DNA of 11,817 nucleotides from assembly GCA_027021605.1 (NCBI GenBank), contig JALUUA010000125.1, positions 1 to 11,817 on the forward strand. The letters are read 5' to 3'. Positions within the stretch are counted from its first letter, which is position 1; every line of letters begins with the position of its first letter. This DNA is from Candidatus Bipolaricaulota bacterium. Its GTDB lineage: Bacteria > Bipolaricaulota > Bipolaricaulia > RBG-16-55-9. Below are positions 1-5,183 of the stretch, piece after piece. The position numbers were made by a program, and so were the translations under genes. Under the pieces are notes generated by a model. It was given only the letters and a program-made list of their open reading frames with translations. It was not told the DNA's origin and searched no databases.

Positions 1-152
1 GTCCGCCCCGCCGAGAGGTTTCCCGCCGGGGTCCCCAAGGGCTCCTCTCGATCCGGGGGTTGGGCATAGCCGGATGCGGGTCCGCCCCACGCAAGGAACA
101 TCGCGAGCAGGAGCGGAAGGGGTAGAGATAAGGCCATCGTTCTAATGCGCAT
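1..152 (-). CDS. Secreted protein, N-terminal fragment with Sec signal peptide (partial)
   Basis: Only the first 50 codons are in the window; the frame is open to the left edge. The start ATG (150-152, minus) has a strong purine-rich ribosome site, AAGGGGG, eight bases upstream. The protein begins with basic residues (MRIRT), followed by a Leu/Pro/Ala-rich hydrophobic stretch (about residues 6-24) and then Gly-Tyr-Ala before Gln-Pro-Pro, a plausible signal peptidase I site near residue 31. There is no lipobox cysteine, so a soluble exported or periplasmic protein is more likely than a lipoprotein. The visible mature part is Pro/Glu/Gly-rich and gives no family. It lies 69 bases downstream of the SET gene on the same strand, with a possible -10 box of its own in that gap. 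The signal peptide is well supported; the function is unknown. Confidence 0.68.
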   Translation of the reverse strand, partial: MRIRTMALSLPLPLLLAMFLAWGGPASGYAQPPDREEPLGTPAGNLSAGR

Positions 153-184
153 ACGAACATCCCCCTTTCGTCCGTTGGAGTTAG

Positions 185-190
185 AGTATA
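185..190 (-). promoter_or_regulatory. Possible -10 box for the secreted-protein gene
   Basis: On the minus strand the sequence reads TATACT (five of six matches to the sigma-70 -10 consensus), about 32 bases upstream of the start codon at 152. No good -35 hexamer stands 16-18 bases upstream and there is no extended TG. A promoter is plausible but weak; the gene could also be read through from the SET gene. Confidence 0.3.
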
Positions 191-221
191 CGTCACCCGG
201 GGGAATCGAGAAAGAGTGGGT

Positions 222-731
222 TCAGAGCTCGGCGTCAAGTGCTTCGATCCGGTGGCGGTAACGCCGCACGAACCAGTCGGCGAGCAACGGGCGGTATTCG
301 CGCTGGATCTCCTTGGGCAAGGCGAAGAAATCGCCGAGAATTTCTCCGCGGCAACGCTCGGCTCCGCAATTGCAGGGTAGGCGGCTTCCTCCGGTGAGGT
401 TGATGTTGTAGTCGAAGGTGATCTCCTCCCCCGCGGCGATGTCCCGCCGGGCCACGATATAGATGTGGGGTCCCTCGTGCAATTCGTACGCGTTGGGATC
501 GCAGCTGTGATTCACGTAGCGATCTGGGAACCCCCAGAGGAGCACCTTTCCATCGGGGAAGCTGCAGTGCTCGATGCGTTCACCGAGGTCTTCGCGAAGG
601 GGCGCGTCGTCGGTGACTTCACGCACGATGTTCACACGGCGGATCCGCTGCCCGGCTCGAAACGGACGCGTGGCGAAGAGACCCAGACCCTCAATCGGCG
701 ACGGCTTCACCTCTACGTCAGTCAAGGGCAC
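222..731 (-). CDS. SET domain-containing protein-lysine methyltransferase
   Basis: This 169-residue protein is a compact stand-alone SET domain with a post-SET cysteine cluster. SET proteins transfer a methyl group from S-adenosylmethionine to lysine side chains. Visible hallmarks in order are the N-terminal GLGLFA (residues 15-20), NHSCDPNA (74-81, the SAM-binding pseudoknot motif), GEEITFDY (101-108, with the catalytic Tyr108), and the zinc-type post-SET pattern C120-x-C122-x4-C127, probably completed by C77. All key residues are present, so the enzyme should be active. The start is GTG at 729-731, with GGAGG just upstream, slightly closer than ideal; no ATG lies nearby. The tail from about 137 is basic and aromatic. 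Bacterial SET proteins are scattered and their substrates are mostly unknown; none of the neighbours suggests one. The domain call is firm; the substrate is not known. Confidence 0.93.
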   Translation of the reverse strand: MPLTDVEVKPSPIEGLGLFATRPFRAGQRIRRVNIVREVTDDAPLREDLGERIEHCSFPDGKVLLWGFPDRYVNHSCDPNAYELHEGPHIYIVARRDIAAGEEITFDYNINLTGGSRLPCNCGAERCRGEILGDFFALPKEIQREYRPLLADWFVRRYRHRIEALDAEL

Positions 732-930
732 TCCCCTCCGGGGAATCGGTTGGCCTTTGCGGGGAACATGGCTACGACCGGTGACCTAACGACATGTGGC
801 TCAGCGGCAGCGGCGTGATTGCAAGACTACCATCTCCAACGCTCTATTCTTTGCAAATCGCGCCCGCTTCCGCGAGCGGCGAAGCCGGGCCGCTACATTG
901 CCTTGTTAGACCAAGTGCCGCTATCACTGG
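732..930. other. Intergenic region between the SET and DUF4145 genes
   Basis: These 199 bases hold no convincing gene. An imperfect GC-rich stem can be drawn at 862-890, with CGCGAGCG at its tip. On the minus strand it is followed by GATTTGC rather than a run of T, so it is at best a poor terminator for the DUF4145 transcript. The SET gene ribosome site lies at the left edge. No tRNA folds here. Confidence 0.35.
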
Positions 931-1530
931 TCACGCTGGCGGCTCCTCGCGACGTTTCTTCAACTGTAATGCTGCTGCTGGCACCTCGTAGAATTCATGG
1001 ATGAGGAGTCGGGCAAACTCAAGTACCTGATGGGCGGTCTCGCGGTTGGCATTCGCCAGCTGGTCGTCATCAGGATGTGCACCGAGGTTCCCGTATTGTC
1101 GTATTTCGTGCGCCAGCTGATGAAACGCCTTTCGGAGAATCCCGTTGGCGACGGCGTGGTCTATGGCGTCGACTAAGTTGCGCTGCGTGCAACCTTGCTC
1201 TCGCAGGCAGCGCTGCAAGACGCGGCGGCTCATCACGAGCGAGGCCTTGTAGCAGCCTGCACCAAGACAAAGACCCGCTTCTCGGAAGTCGTCTCGAATC
1301 TCTTGGGGTATGGGCGCCTCAGATTCCAGTTCGAACTTCGCAACAGGATAGATGTGCTGTATCTCGCCTTGATTCGCAACCTGAACCAAGATCAGACGCG
1401 AACACTGGGGGTTCTGGCAGCGCTCAATTGCCCAAAGCACCGTTGGGTCACGAGCATCTAGACAATCGCTGAAACACCTTTGTGTCTGCACGTGCCGCAC
1501 ACCGCAGTGGGGACACTGATCGATCACCAT
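931..1530 (-). CDS. DUF4145 domain-containing protein
   Basis: This 199-residue protein has an N-terminal zinc-ribbon-like part (C6-P-H-C9 and C38-x4-C43) followed by a helical DUF4145 region. Typical signs of the family are ASLVMSRRVLQRCL (about 96-109) and the HEIRQYGNLGAHPDDD segment (141-156). DUF4145 proteins are uncharacterised, and stand-alone or fused copies often occur beside restriction or defence genes. The start is ATG at 1528-1530 with AAGGA (minus strand, 1539-1543) eight bases upstream. The same frame is open for ten further codons to a GTG inside the IS terminal repeat, but that extension is an accident of the insertion. The IS ends 16 bases upstream of the start codon, so the native promoter has probably been displaced. 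The family call is fairly sure; no function is proposed. Confidence 0.82.
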   Translation of the reverse strand: MVIDQCPHCGVRHVQTQRCFSDCLDARDPTVLWAIERCQNPQCSRLILVQVANQGEIQHIYPVAKFELESEAPIPQEIRDDFREAGLCLGAGCYKASLVMSRRVLQRCLREQGCTQRNLVDAIDHAVANGILRKAFHQLAHEIRQYGNLGAHPDDDQLANANRETAHQVLEFARLLIHEFYEVPAAALQLKKRREEPPA

Positions 1531-1546
1531 AAGGTCATTCCTTCGG

Positions 1547-1559
1547 CACAAGTTTTTCA
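1547..1559 (+). repeat. IS left terminal inverted repeat
   Basis: CACAAGTTTTTCA is an exact inverted match of all 13 positions to 2743-2755. Read outward on the minus strand it supplies an in-frame GTG that extends the DUF4145 reading frame by ten codons. Confidence 0.88.
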
Positions 1560-1569
1560 CGCGAGGAAA

Positions 1570-1620
1570 GGCGTGGTACCCTGGCCTTCAACGATGAAAG
1601 ACGAAGGGAGGTACCACGCC
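1570..1620 (+). promoter_or_regulatory. Hairpin covering the transposase ribosome binding site
   Basis: GGCGTGGTACC (1570-1580) and GGTACCACGCC (1610-1620) form a perfect 11-bp inverted repeat with a 29-base loop. The right arm takes in the end of the GGAGG ribosome site (1607-1611) and reaches to one base before the ATG at 1622. If the RNA starts upstream of 1570, for example by read-through from outside the element, the stem would hide the start. RNA starting inside the loop would not fold this way. Such protection against outside transcription is known in IS10 and IS50; its operation here is inferred. Confidence 0.6.
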
Positions 1621-1621
1621 C

Positions 1622-2737
1622 ATGCCGATCCTGGAACGACTCCAGGCTCACTTCCCATCCTATGTCTGGAAGCACGTCCTGTCAATGCTGCTGGGCCTGA
1701 TGCTCCTTAGGGAAGCCAAGACGCTCACCGCGCTGCGCGGCCCGGAGAGCGTCCCCACCCTCTCGCGCACCCTCAACGTCTACGAATGGCCGCTGGAGGA
1801 GCTGCGGGCCGCCCGCCGCTCCCTCCTCGCCCAGGCCCTGCGGAAGCGCCGCAAGAAGCGGGGGAGACCCCCGTTCCTCTACCTGATCCTCGACGACACG
1901 GTGGTGCCCAAGCGGGGAAAGAAGCTGCCGGGGCTGGGCCTTCACTTCTGTCCCAGCCAAGAGCGGGTGGTGCGGGGCTGGGATTGGATCTTTGCCGCCG
2001 TGCGGGTGGGGTCGTTGACCGTCCCTTGGGATTGGCGTTGCTACGTCAATGAGCGCTTCTCGGAGGAGGAAGCCTTCCGCAAGCGGACCGAATTGGCCCG
2101 TGAGCTGATCCGCTCCTTTGAGCCGCCGCCGGGCAGCCGGGTCATCGTGTTGGTGGACAGCACCTACTGCTGTGCTGCGGTGATCCGGGCGGCCCAAGAG
2201 CGGGGATTCCCTGTGGTAGGCTGGGTACGGAAGAACCGGCGGCTCCCCGATGGGAGGCGGGCTGGGGAGGTTCCGGAAGAGACGGTCACTCTTCTCCAAG
2301 GGCTGGAGATCCCGGTTGTGGTGGTCCATCGGGGTCGGGGTCAAGGGCGCCGCACGGTGATCTGCACGGAGCTCTCCTGGAACCGCAGCCAGATCCTGCG
2401 TCATCTCAAGCGACGTTGGGGGATCGAGACGATGTTTCGGACGCTCAAGGAGCACTTCGGGTTAGGGGACTGCCGCTGCCGGGGAGAGCGGAGCCTGGAG
2501 CGCTGGGTGGAGTTGGTGCTGTTGGCCTATGTGTTAGCGGCTCTGACCCGCTGGGGCCGGCAACTGCAGGGGCAGAGGCCGAGCTGGGGAGAGGTGCGGC
2601 AGGAATGGGGAGAGAGCTTGATCCCAATGGCCACGGAGGTGAAGGGGTGGCTGGCTACCCTCGGGCGGTTGCTCCTCACTGTCCTCACGCTTCTCTCCCG
2701 CATCGCCGTCCCTAAGCTGCTTACGGAGGTCCCATGA
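1622..2737 (+). CDS. DDE transposase, IS4 superfamily
   Basis: This 371-residue transposase cuts the ends of its element and joins them to target DNA through an RNase H-fold DDE active site. The catalytic residues are visible: LILDDT gives the first Asp (D91 or D92), VLVDST the second (D179), and RRWGIETMFRTLK the Glu (E269). The YREK signature of IS4-type enzymes is kept as R265-x3-E269-x6-K276, but the Tyr position is Leu262. KRGKKLPG after the first Asp recalls IS4/IS701-type sequences. A basic KRRKKRGR patch at 76-83 may bind DNA. The ATG at 1622 has GGAGG at 1607-1611. There is no frameshift or internal stop, and the length suits the 1.2-kb element, so it may be active. The subgroup (IS4 versus IS701) is uncertain. 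Confidence 0.88.
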   Translation: MPILERLQAHFPSYVWKHVLSMLLGLMLLREAKTLTALRGPESVPTLSRTLNVYEWPLEELRAARRSLLAQALRKRRKKRGRPPFLYLILDDTVVPKRGKKLPGLGLHFCPSQERVVRGWDWIFAAVRVGSLTVPWDWRCYVNERFSEEEAFRKRTELARELIRSFEPPPGSRVIVLVDSTYCCAAVIRAAQERGFPVVGWVRKNRRLPDGRRAGEVPEETVTLLQGLEIPVVVVHRGRGQGRRTVICTELSWNRSQILRHLKRRWGIETMFRTLKEHFGLGDCRCRGERSLERWVELVLLAYVLAALTRWGRQLQGQRPSWGEVRQEWGESLIPMATEVKGWLATLGRLLLTVLTLLSRIAVPKLLTEVP

Positions 2738-2742
2738 GCCGA

Positions 2743-2755
2743 TGAAAAACTTGTG
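2743..2755 (+). repeat. IS right terminal inverted repeat
   Basis: TGAAAAACTTGTG is the exact reverse complement of the left end. Its last three bases, GTG, are the first possible start codon of the following methyltransferase fragment. Confidence 0.88.
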
Positions 2756-3127
2756 TTTGCCTACGACCAAAACAAGCTTTACCTTGACTGCACGCTGTTC
2801 ATGATCCCGAAAGGCGAGAAATTCTTGTTGGGCGTCTTGAACTCGAAGCTTATTCACTTCGTCATCAGCCGGATTAGCCCTCAGATTCGTGGTGATTTTA
2901 TGCGTTTCAAGACAATTTACATGGAGAAGCTACCCATTGCGGAGCCGTCAAGCTCGGAGCGGCGGGAGCTGGAGGAACTCGTTGAGAAGATTTTGGAGAA
3001 GCCCGACGACCCGCGAGTGGCGAGGTGGGAGCGGGCGATCGACGAGATCGTGTATGGGCTCTACGGGCTCACGCCGGAGGAGGTACGGCGGGTGGAGGGG
3101 TGGTACGAAGTGAGGCAACAGCGGTAA
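2756..3127 (+). pseudogene. C-terminal remnant of a type IIG/Eco57I-class restriction-modification methyltransferase (TaqI-like specificity domain)
   Basis: About 124 residues remain, entering directly from the IS right end (GTG at 2753). The visible part reads FAYDQNKLYLDCT, then FLLGVLNSKLIHFVIS (about 24-39), IRGDFMRFKTIYMEKLPI (about 45-62), and ends in IVYGLYGLTPEEVRRVEG. This order is the usual end of N6-adenine methyltransferases carrying a TaqI-like C-terminal specificity domain: strands after a YDQ-type motif, an LNSKL helix, then a LYGLT tail. The NPPY catalytic region and SAM-binding motifs, normally hundreds of residues upstream, are nowhere in the window. The fragment cannot methylate or cut DNA; a short peptide from the GTG is possible. 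It lies 54 bases before the DUF6978-like gene. The family call rests on recognition of the tail and is moderately sure. Confidence 0.72.
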
Positions 3128-3133
3128 AGTAGT

Positions 3134-3161
3134 TTGAATTCCAGATGTTTTACGGGATAAA
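3134..3161 (+). promoter_or_regulatory. Candidate promoter for the DUF6978-DUF1828 pair
   Basis: TTGAAT (3134-3139) and GATAAA (3156-3161) are separated by 16 bases. Each shares about four of six positions with the sigma-70 boxes. Transcription would begin near 3167, just before the GGAGG ribosome site at 3171-3175, giving a very short leader. This would free the pair from the truncated upstream gene. No experimental support. Confidence 0.3.
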
Positions 3162-3181
3162 GTGTATGCTGGAGGACAGAG

Positions 3182-3637
3182 ATGATGCCGGTATCCGAGG
3201 CACCGTTTACGGAGGATGAAGTAAACCACGTGATGGGGCTTAGAAAATGGATCGAGCAGGAGCAAAAGATCGAATGGTGCCGGGAGGAGGGCTATCAGCA
3301 GTTTGAGCTCCCCATCCAGTGCGAGGAGGATTACAAGCTTCGCTTGGTGGGAACCCTTACAGAGGCCACAGGCTATTACAAGTTCAACCTCTTTTTGGGA
3401 TCGTATCCCATCCGTATGCTTCACATTGGGAAAGCTCATCATAACCCCGATTGCGGACGTGTGGGCCAAAATCACAAACATAAGTGGACGGATGAGCACC
3501 AAACACGCTGGGCATACGAGCCGGAAGAGATCGACTTTACCGACATGGAGAAGGCCTTTTGGACGTTCCTTGAAGAGTGTCGTATCGAATACCGAGGTGC
3601 GTTTGTGAAGCCCGCAGTGCAGAGGCGTCTGTTATGA
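3182..3637 (+). CDS. DUF6978-like small protein
   Basis: This 151-residue soluble protein has an N-terminal helix (about 10-32) and a beta-rich centre. A histidine-rich motif follows: HHNPDC (86-91), then HKHKW (98-102) and H106. The HxNPDG...HxH spacing resembles what I recall of the DUF6978 family, found in phages and accessory regions; no activity is established. The clustered His/Asp/Cys residues could bind metal or form a nuclease-like site, which is inference only. Start choice: ATG at 3182 follows GGAGG (3171-3175) at six bases; ATG at 3185 is equally possible. Its stop overlaps the next start (ATGA at 3634-3637), so the two are translationally coupled and probably act together. It could be the toxin or the partner half of a two-gene module. 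Confidence 0.68.
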   Translation: MMPVSEAPFTEDEVNHVMGLRKWIEQEQKIEWCREEGYQQFELPIQCEEDYKLRLVGTLTEATGYYKFNLFLGSYPIRMLHIGKAHHNPDCGRVGQNHKHKWTDEHQTRWAYEPEEIDFTDMEKAFWTFLEECRIEYRGAFVKPAVQRRLL

Positions 3638-4404
3638 AATGTGCGGACTTTCGTAGGATATTGCGGAAAGAACTCCCCCCCCTCTACGAGTGTGAGGAGA
3701 GGGAGGAGAAGCTAGCCATTGTCACGCCTGTAGAGTATCCCGACGGGGACTACGTCGAGCTGTTCGTCATCCCCGAGGATGATGGATATGTGCTCACGGA
3801 CTTAGCGGAGACGACGGCTACCCTGGCGAGCTACAAGTTCAACCTCAAAGGATCGCAGAAGCGTTTTAAGCTCTTTCAGCAGATCTTGAAAGCGCATGGC
3901 GTTCACTACTTCCAGGGGGAGCTAAGAATCCCCTTTCAGGACGAAAGCGAGCTGCCTCAGGCACTGGTGCGCTTGACCCAAGCGGTTGTGCAGGTGTCGG
4001 ATCTCTTGTTCACCATGCGCTACGGTGCCGGAACGTCTTTCCGTGAAGAAGTAGAAGAGTATTTGATCGAACACGAGGTCCGCTTTGAGCCGGACTACTC
4101 TGTGGTAGGGCGCTCCGGACAGACGTACACGATCGACTTCTACGTGGAGAGACGCAAGCCGTTCCTCATTCAGACCCTCTCCAGCGGCTCTTCAGGGTAC
4201 GCAGAGGTCGTGGTCAGCAAGACCGTTCGCATGTGGTACGATCTCAGGCGCTTAGATGGGCGCTATCGCTATTCCAGCGTGCTCGATGACTCTACGGATA
4301 TCTGGAAGCCTTCTCATTTAGAGATCTTAAGTGACCTCTCGGAGATCATCGTATGGAGCGAGCGGGAAAAGCTTTTGCAGCTGATTGCAGCTACGAATTC
4401 ATAG
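3634..4404 (+). CDS. DUF1828-DUF1829 domain protein
   Basis: This 256-residue protein has two domains of unknown function. Residues about 27-118 fit DUF1828, with TPVEYPDGDYVELFVI and GYVLTDLAET as the recognisable part. Residues about 135-245 fit DUF1829, with FEPDYSVVGRSGQTYTIDFYV and FLIQTLSSGSS. The second domain shows a strand pattern like a PD-(D/E)XK nuclease core, with D168 and then Q180-T-L where an ExK would stand. A degenerate or Q-type site is therefore possible; this is inference. The start ATG at 3634 overlaps the upstream stop as ATGA. An in-frame start further upstream at 3577 would lie deep inside the previous gene and is rejected. The paired DUF6978-like protein suggests a two-component accessory or defence module. 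The role is unknown. Confidence 0.8.
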   Translation: MKCADFRRILRKELPPLYECEEREEKLAIVTPVEYPDGDYVELFVIPEDDGYVLTDLAETTATLASYKFNLKGSQKRFKLFQQILKAHGVHYFQGELRIPFQDESELPQALVRLTQAVVQVSDLLFTMRYGAGTSFREEVEEYLIEHEVRFEPDYSVVGRSGQTYTIDFYVERRKPFLIQTLSSGSSGYAEVVVSKTVRMWYDLRRLDGRYRYSSVLDDSTDIWKPSHLEILSDLSEIIVWSEREKLLQLIAATNS

Positions 4405-4443
4405 CGGTCTGCTTCAGAAGGCTAAACAGAAAGGTGCAAGAAG

Positions 4444-4509
4444 ATGGAGAAGGCTCGAAAGGCAAAGCCTGTTGCAAAGGCGGTTATTCCGAAGTTTGAG
4501 TCCGAGTAG
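4444..4509 (+). CDS. Possible 21-residue Lys/Ala-rich peptide
   Basis: An ATG at 4444 opens 21 codons (beginning MEKARKAKPVAKAV) that end at TAG 4507-4509. AAAGGTG at 4430-4436 is a plausible ribosome site seven bases upstream. Composition is strongly basic. It may be chance, or the decayed end of a lost gene; there is no family resemblance. Confidence 0.18.
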   Translation: MEKARKAKPVAKAVIPKFESE

Positions 4510-4538
4510 CAGGGGTAGAGGGATGGCACGAAACCCAC

Positions 4539-4544
4539 TATACT
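4539..4544 (+). promoter_or_regulatory. -10 box of the toxin-antitoxin-helicase operon
   Basis: TATACT matches the sigma-70 -10 consensus at five of six positions and lies 22 bases before the antitoxin start. No recognisable -35 box is at the right distance, as expected for a promoter that is weak or controlled by the antitoxin itself. It would drive the antitoxin, toxin and helicase genes. Confidence 0.4.
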
Positions 4545-4566
4545 AAGGGGCTGGAAAGGGGCAACT

Positions 4567-4776
4567 ATGCTTTCTCAACGAGAGATCTTAGAATATCTGG
4601 AACGACTGGAGCGGGAGATCCGAGAGTTGAAGGAGAAGGTGGCGGCAAAACAAGGGCAAGAAAGCGCTCAGTCGCTTTACGGCATCTGGAAAGACAAGTT
4701 CCCGGAAGACTTGGATGTTGACAAAGCGCTTCAAGAGATCCGATTCGGCTGGAAGGGTAAACTCGACAAAGCATGA
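4567..4776 (+). CDS. Antitoxin of a VapBC-type pair (small coiled-coil protein)
   Basis: This 69-residue acidic/basic protein sits directly before a PIN toxin and overlaps its start by ATGA (4773-4776), the standard layout of a type II antitoxin. Residues about 1-30 are a heptad-patterned, charged coiled coil (EILEYLERLEREIRELKEKV). The second half (YGIWKDKFPEDLDVDKALQEI) resembles the toxin-binding tail of VapB-type antitoxins. I see no clear AbrB, ribbon-helix-helix or Phd DNA-binding domain; the N-terminal coil may instead serve for oligomerisation. The ribosome site AAGGGG is five bases upstream of the ATG. It probably neutralises the PIN nuclease by binding its active site. The role is inferred mainly from position. 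Confidence 0.7.
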   Translation: MLSQREILEYLERLEREIRELKEKVAAKQGQESAQSLYGIWKDKFPEDLDVDKALQEIRFGWKGKLDKA

Positions 4777-5183
4777 CCTCTGCTGCGCAAGTTCAAGCGT
4801 ATGTAACCGACACACATGCGCTGTTTTGGTATTTGACGTCCTCCCCTAAGCTGAGTTCAGCAGCTTTACAGGCGTTCCAGGAGGCGGAGCAAGGAAGAGC
4901 AAAGATCATCGTTCCAGTCATCGTGTTGGCTGAACTGTACTTTCTCAATGAGAAGCTTGGCTCTCCCCTCGATTTCCAAGCGGAGTACCAAAAGCTGGCT
5001 GCATCGAGAATGCTAGAGTTCGCTCCAATTGATGAATCGCTGATCTTGCTTTTCCCACAGCTTTCAAGCATCGTAGAGATGCACGATAGAATGATCGTGG
5101 CCGTTGCGTATAGACGCAAAGCACCACTTATTACCAAGGACGAGATCATTCGCAACAGCGGGGTTGTTCAAGTGCGCCGGTGA
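4773..5183 (+). CDS. vapC: PIN-domain ribonuclease toxin, VapC family
   Basis: This 136-residue protein is a complete PIN domain. VapC toxins are magnesium-dependent ribonucleases that typically cut tRNA or rRNA and halt translation when the antitoxin is lost. The acidic residues are all present: D13 in YVTDTHALFWYL, E54 in VLAELYFL, D105 in MHDRMIVA, and D123 in LITKDEII. The toxin should therefore be catalytically competent. The ATG at 4773 is coupled to the antitoxin stop. The family usually begins about eight residues later, so a slightly shorter product is possible, but no better start exists. Its stop TGA (5181-5183) overlaps the GTG of the helicase gene, so a restriction-type helicase is translated from the same message. 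The family call is firm; its RNA target is unknown. Confidence 0.9.
   Translation: MTSAAQVQAYVTDTHALFWYLTSSPKLSSAALQAFQEAEQGRAKIIVPVIVLAELYFLNEKLGSPLDFQAEYQKLAASRMLEFAPIDESLILLFPQLSSIVEMHDRMIVAVAYRRKAPLITKDEIIRNSGVVQVRR

Larger units (their letters stand above)
1547..2755 (+). mobile_element. Insertion sequence, IS4-superfamily type, complete, 1,209 bp
   Basis: The element is bounded by a perfect 13-bp terminal inverted repeat: CACAAGTTTTTCA at 1547-1559 and its complement at 2743-2755. The identity stops on both sides immediately outside these points, which fixes the ends. One transposase gene fills the element. The bases flanking it (TTCGG on the left, TTTGC on the right) are not a direct duplication. 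The element therefore did not simply insert here, or it was later involved in recombination. Its left end abuts the DUF4145 ribosome site and its right end is fused in frame to the headless methyltransferase fragment. The exact IS family needs a database comparison. Confidence 0.85.
4405..4566. other. Intergenic region before the toxin-antitoxin operon
   Basis: These 162 bases separate the DUF1828 gene from the antitoxin gene. They contain a possible 21-codon reading frame, a good -10 box (TATACT, 4539-4544) and the antitoxin ribosome site AAGGGG (4556-4561). No hairpin followed by T-run is evident, so I see no clear terminator for the upstream pair. Confidence 0.5.

Noticed and set aside
794..855. 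tRNA-like stretch with a GGCTCAGCGG D-arm resemblance
   Set aside because: No acceptor stem, anticodon stem or TTC arm can be closed around it.
862..890. Rho-independent terminator after the DUF4145 gene
   Set aside because: The stem has several bulges and is not followed by a run of T on the relevant strand.
1542..2760. Target-site duplication around the IS
   Set aside because: TTCGG and TTTGC share only three of five positions, and shifting the boundaries inward or outward gives no better direct repeat.
4524..4539. Possible sigma-54 promoter ahead of the antitoxin gene
   Set aside because: TGGCACG matches the -24 element exactly, but the -12 element should read TTGCA or TTGCT and is CCACT here.
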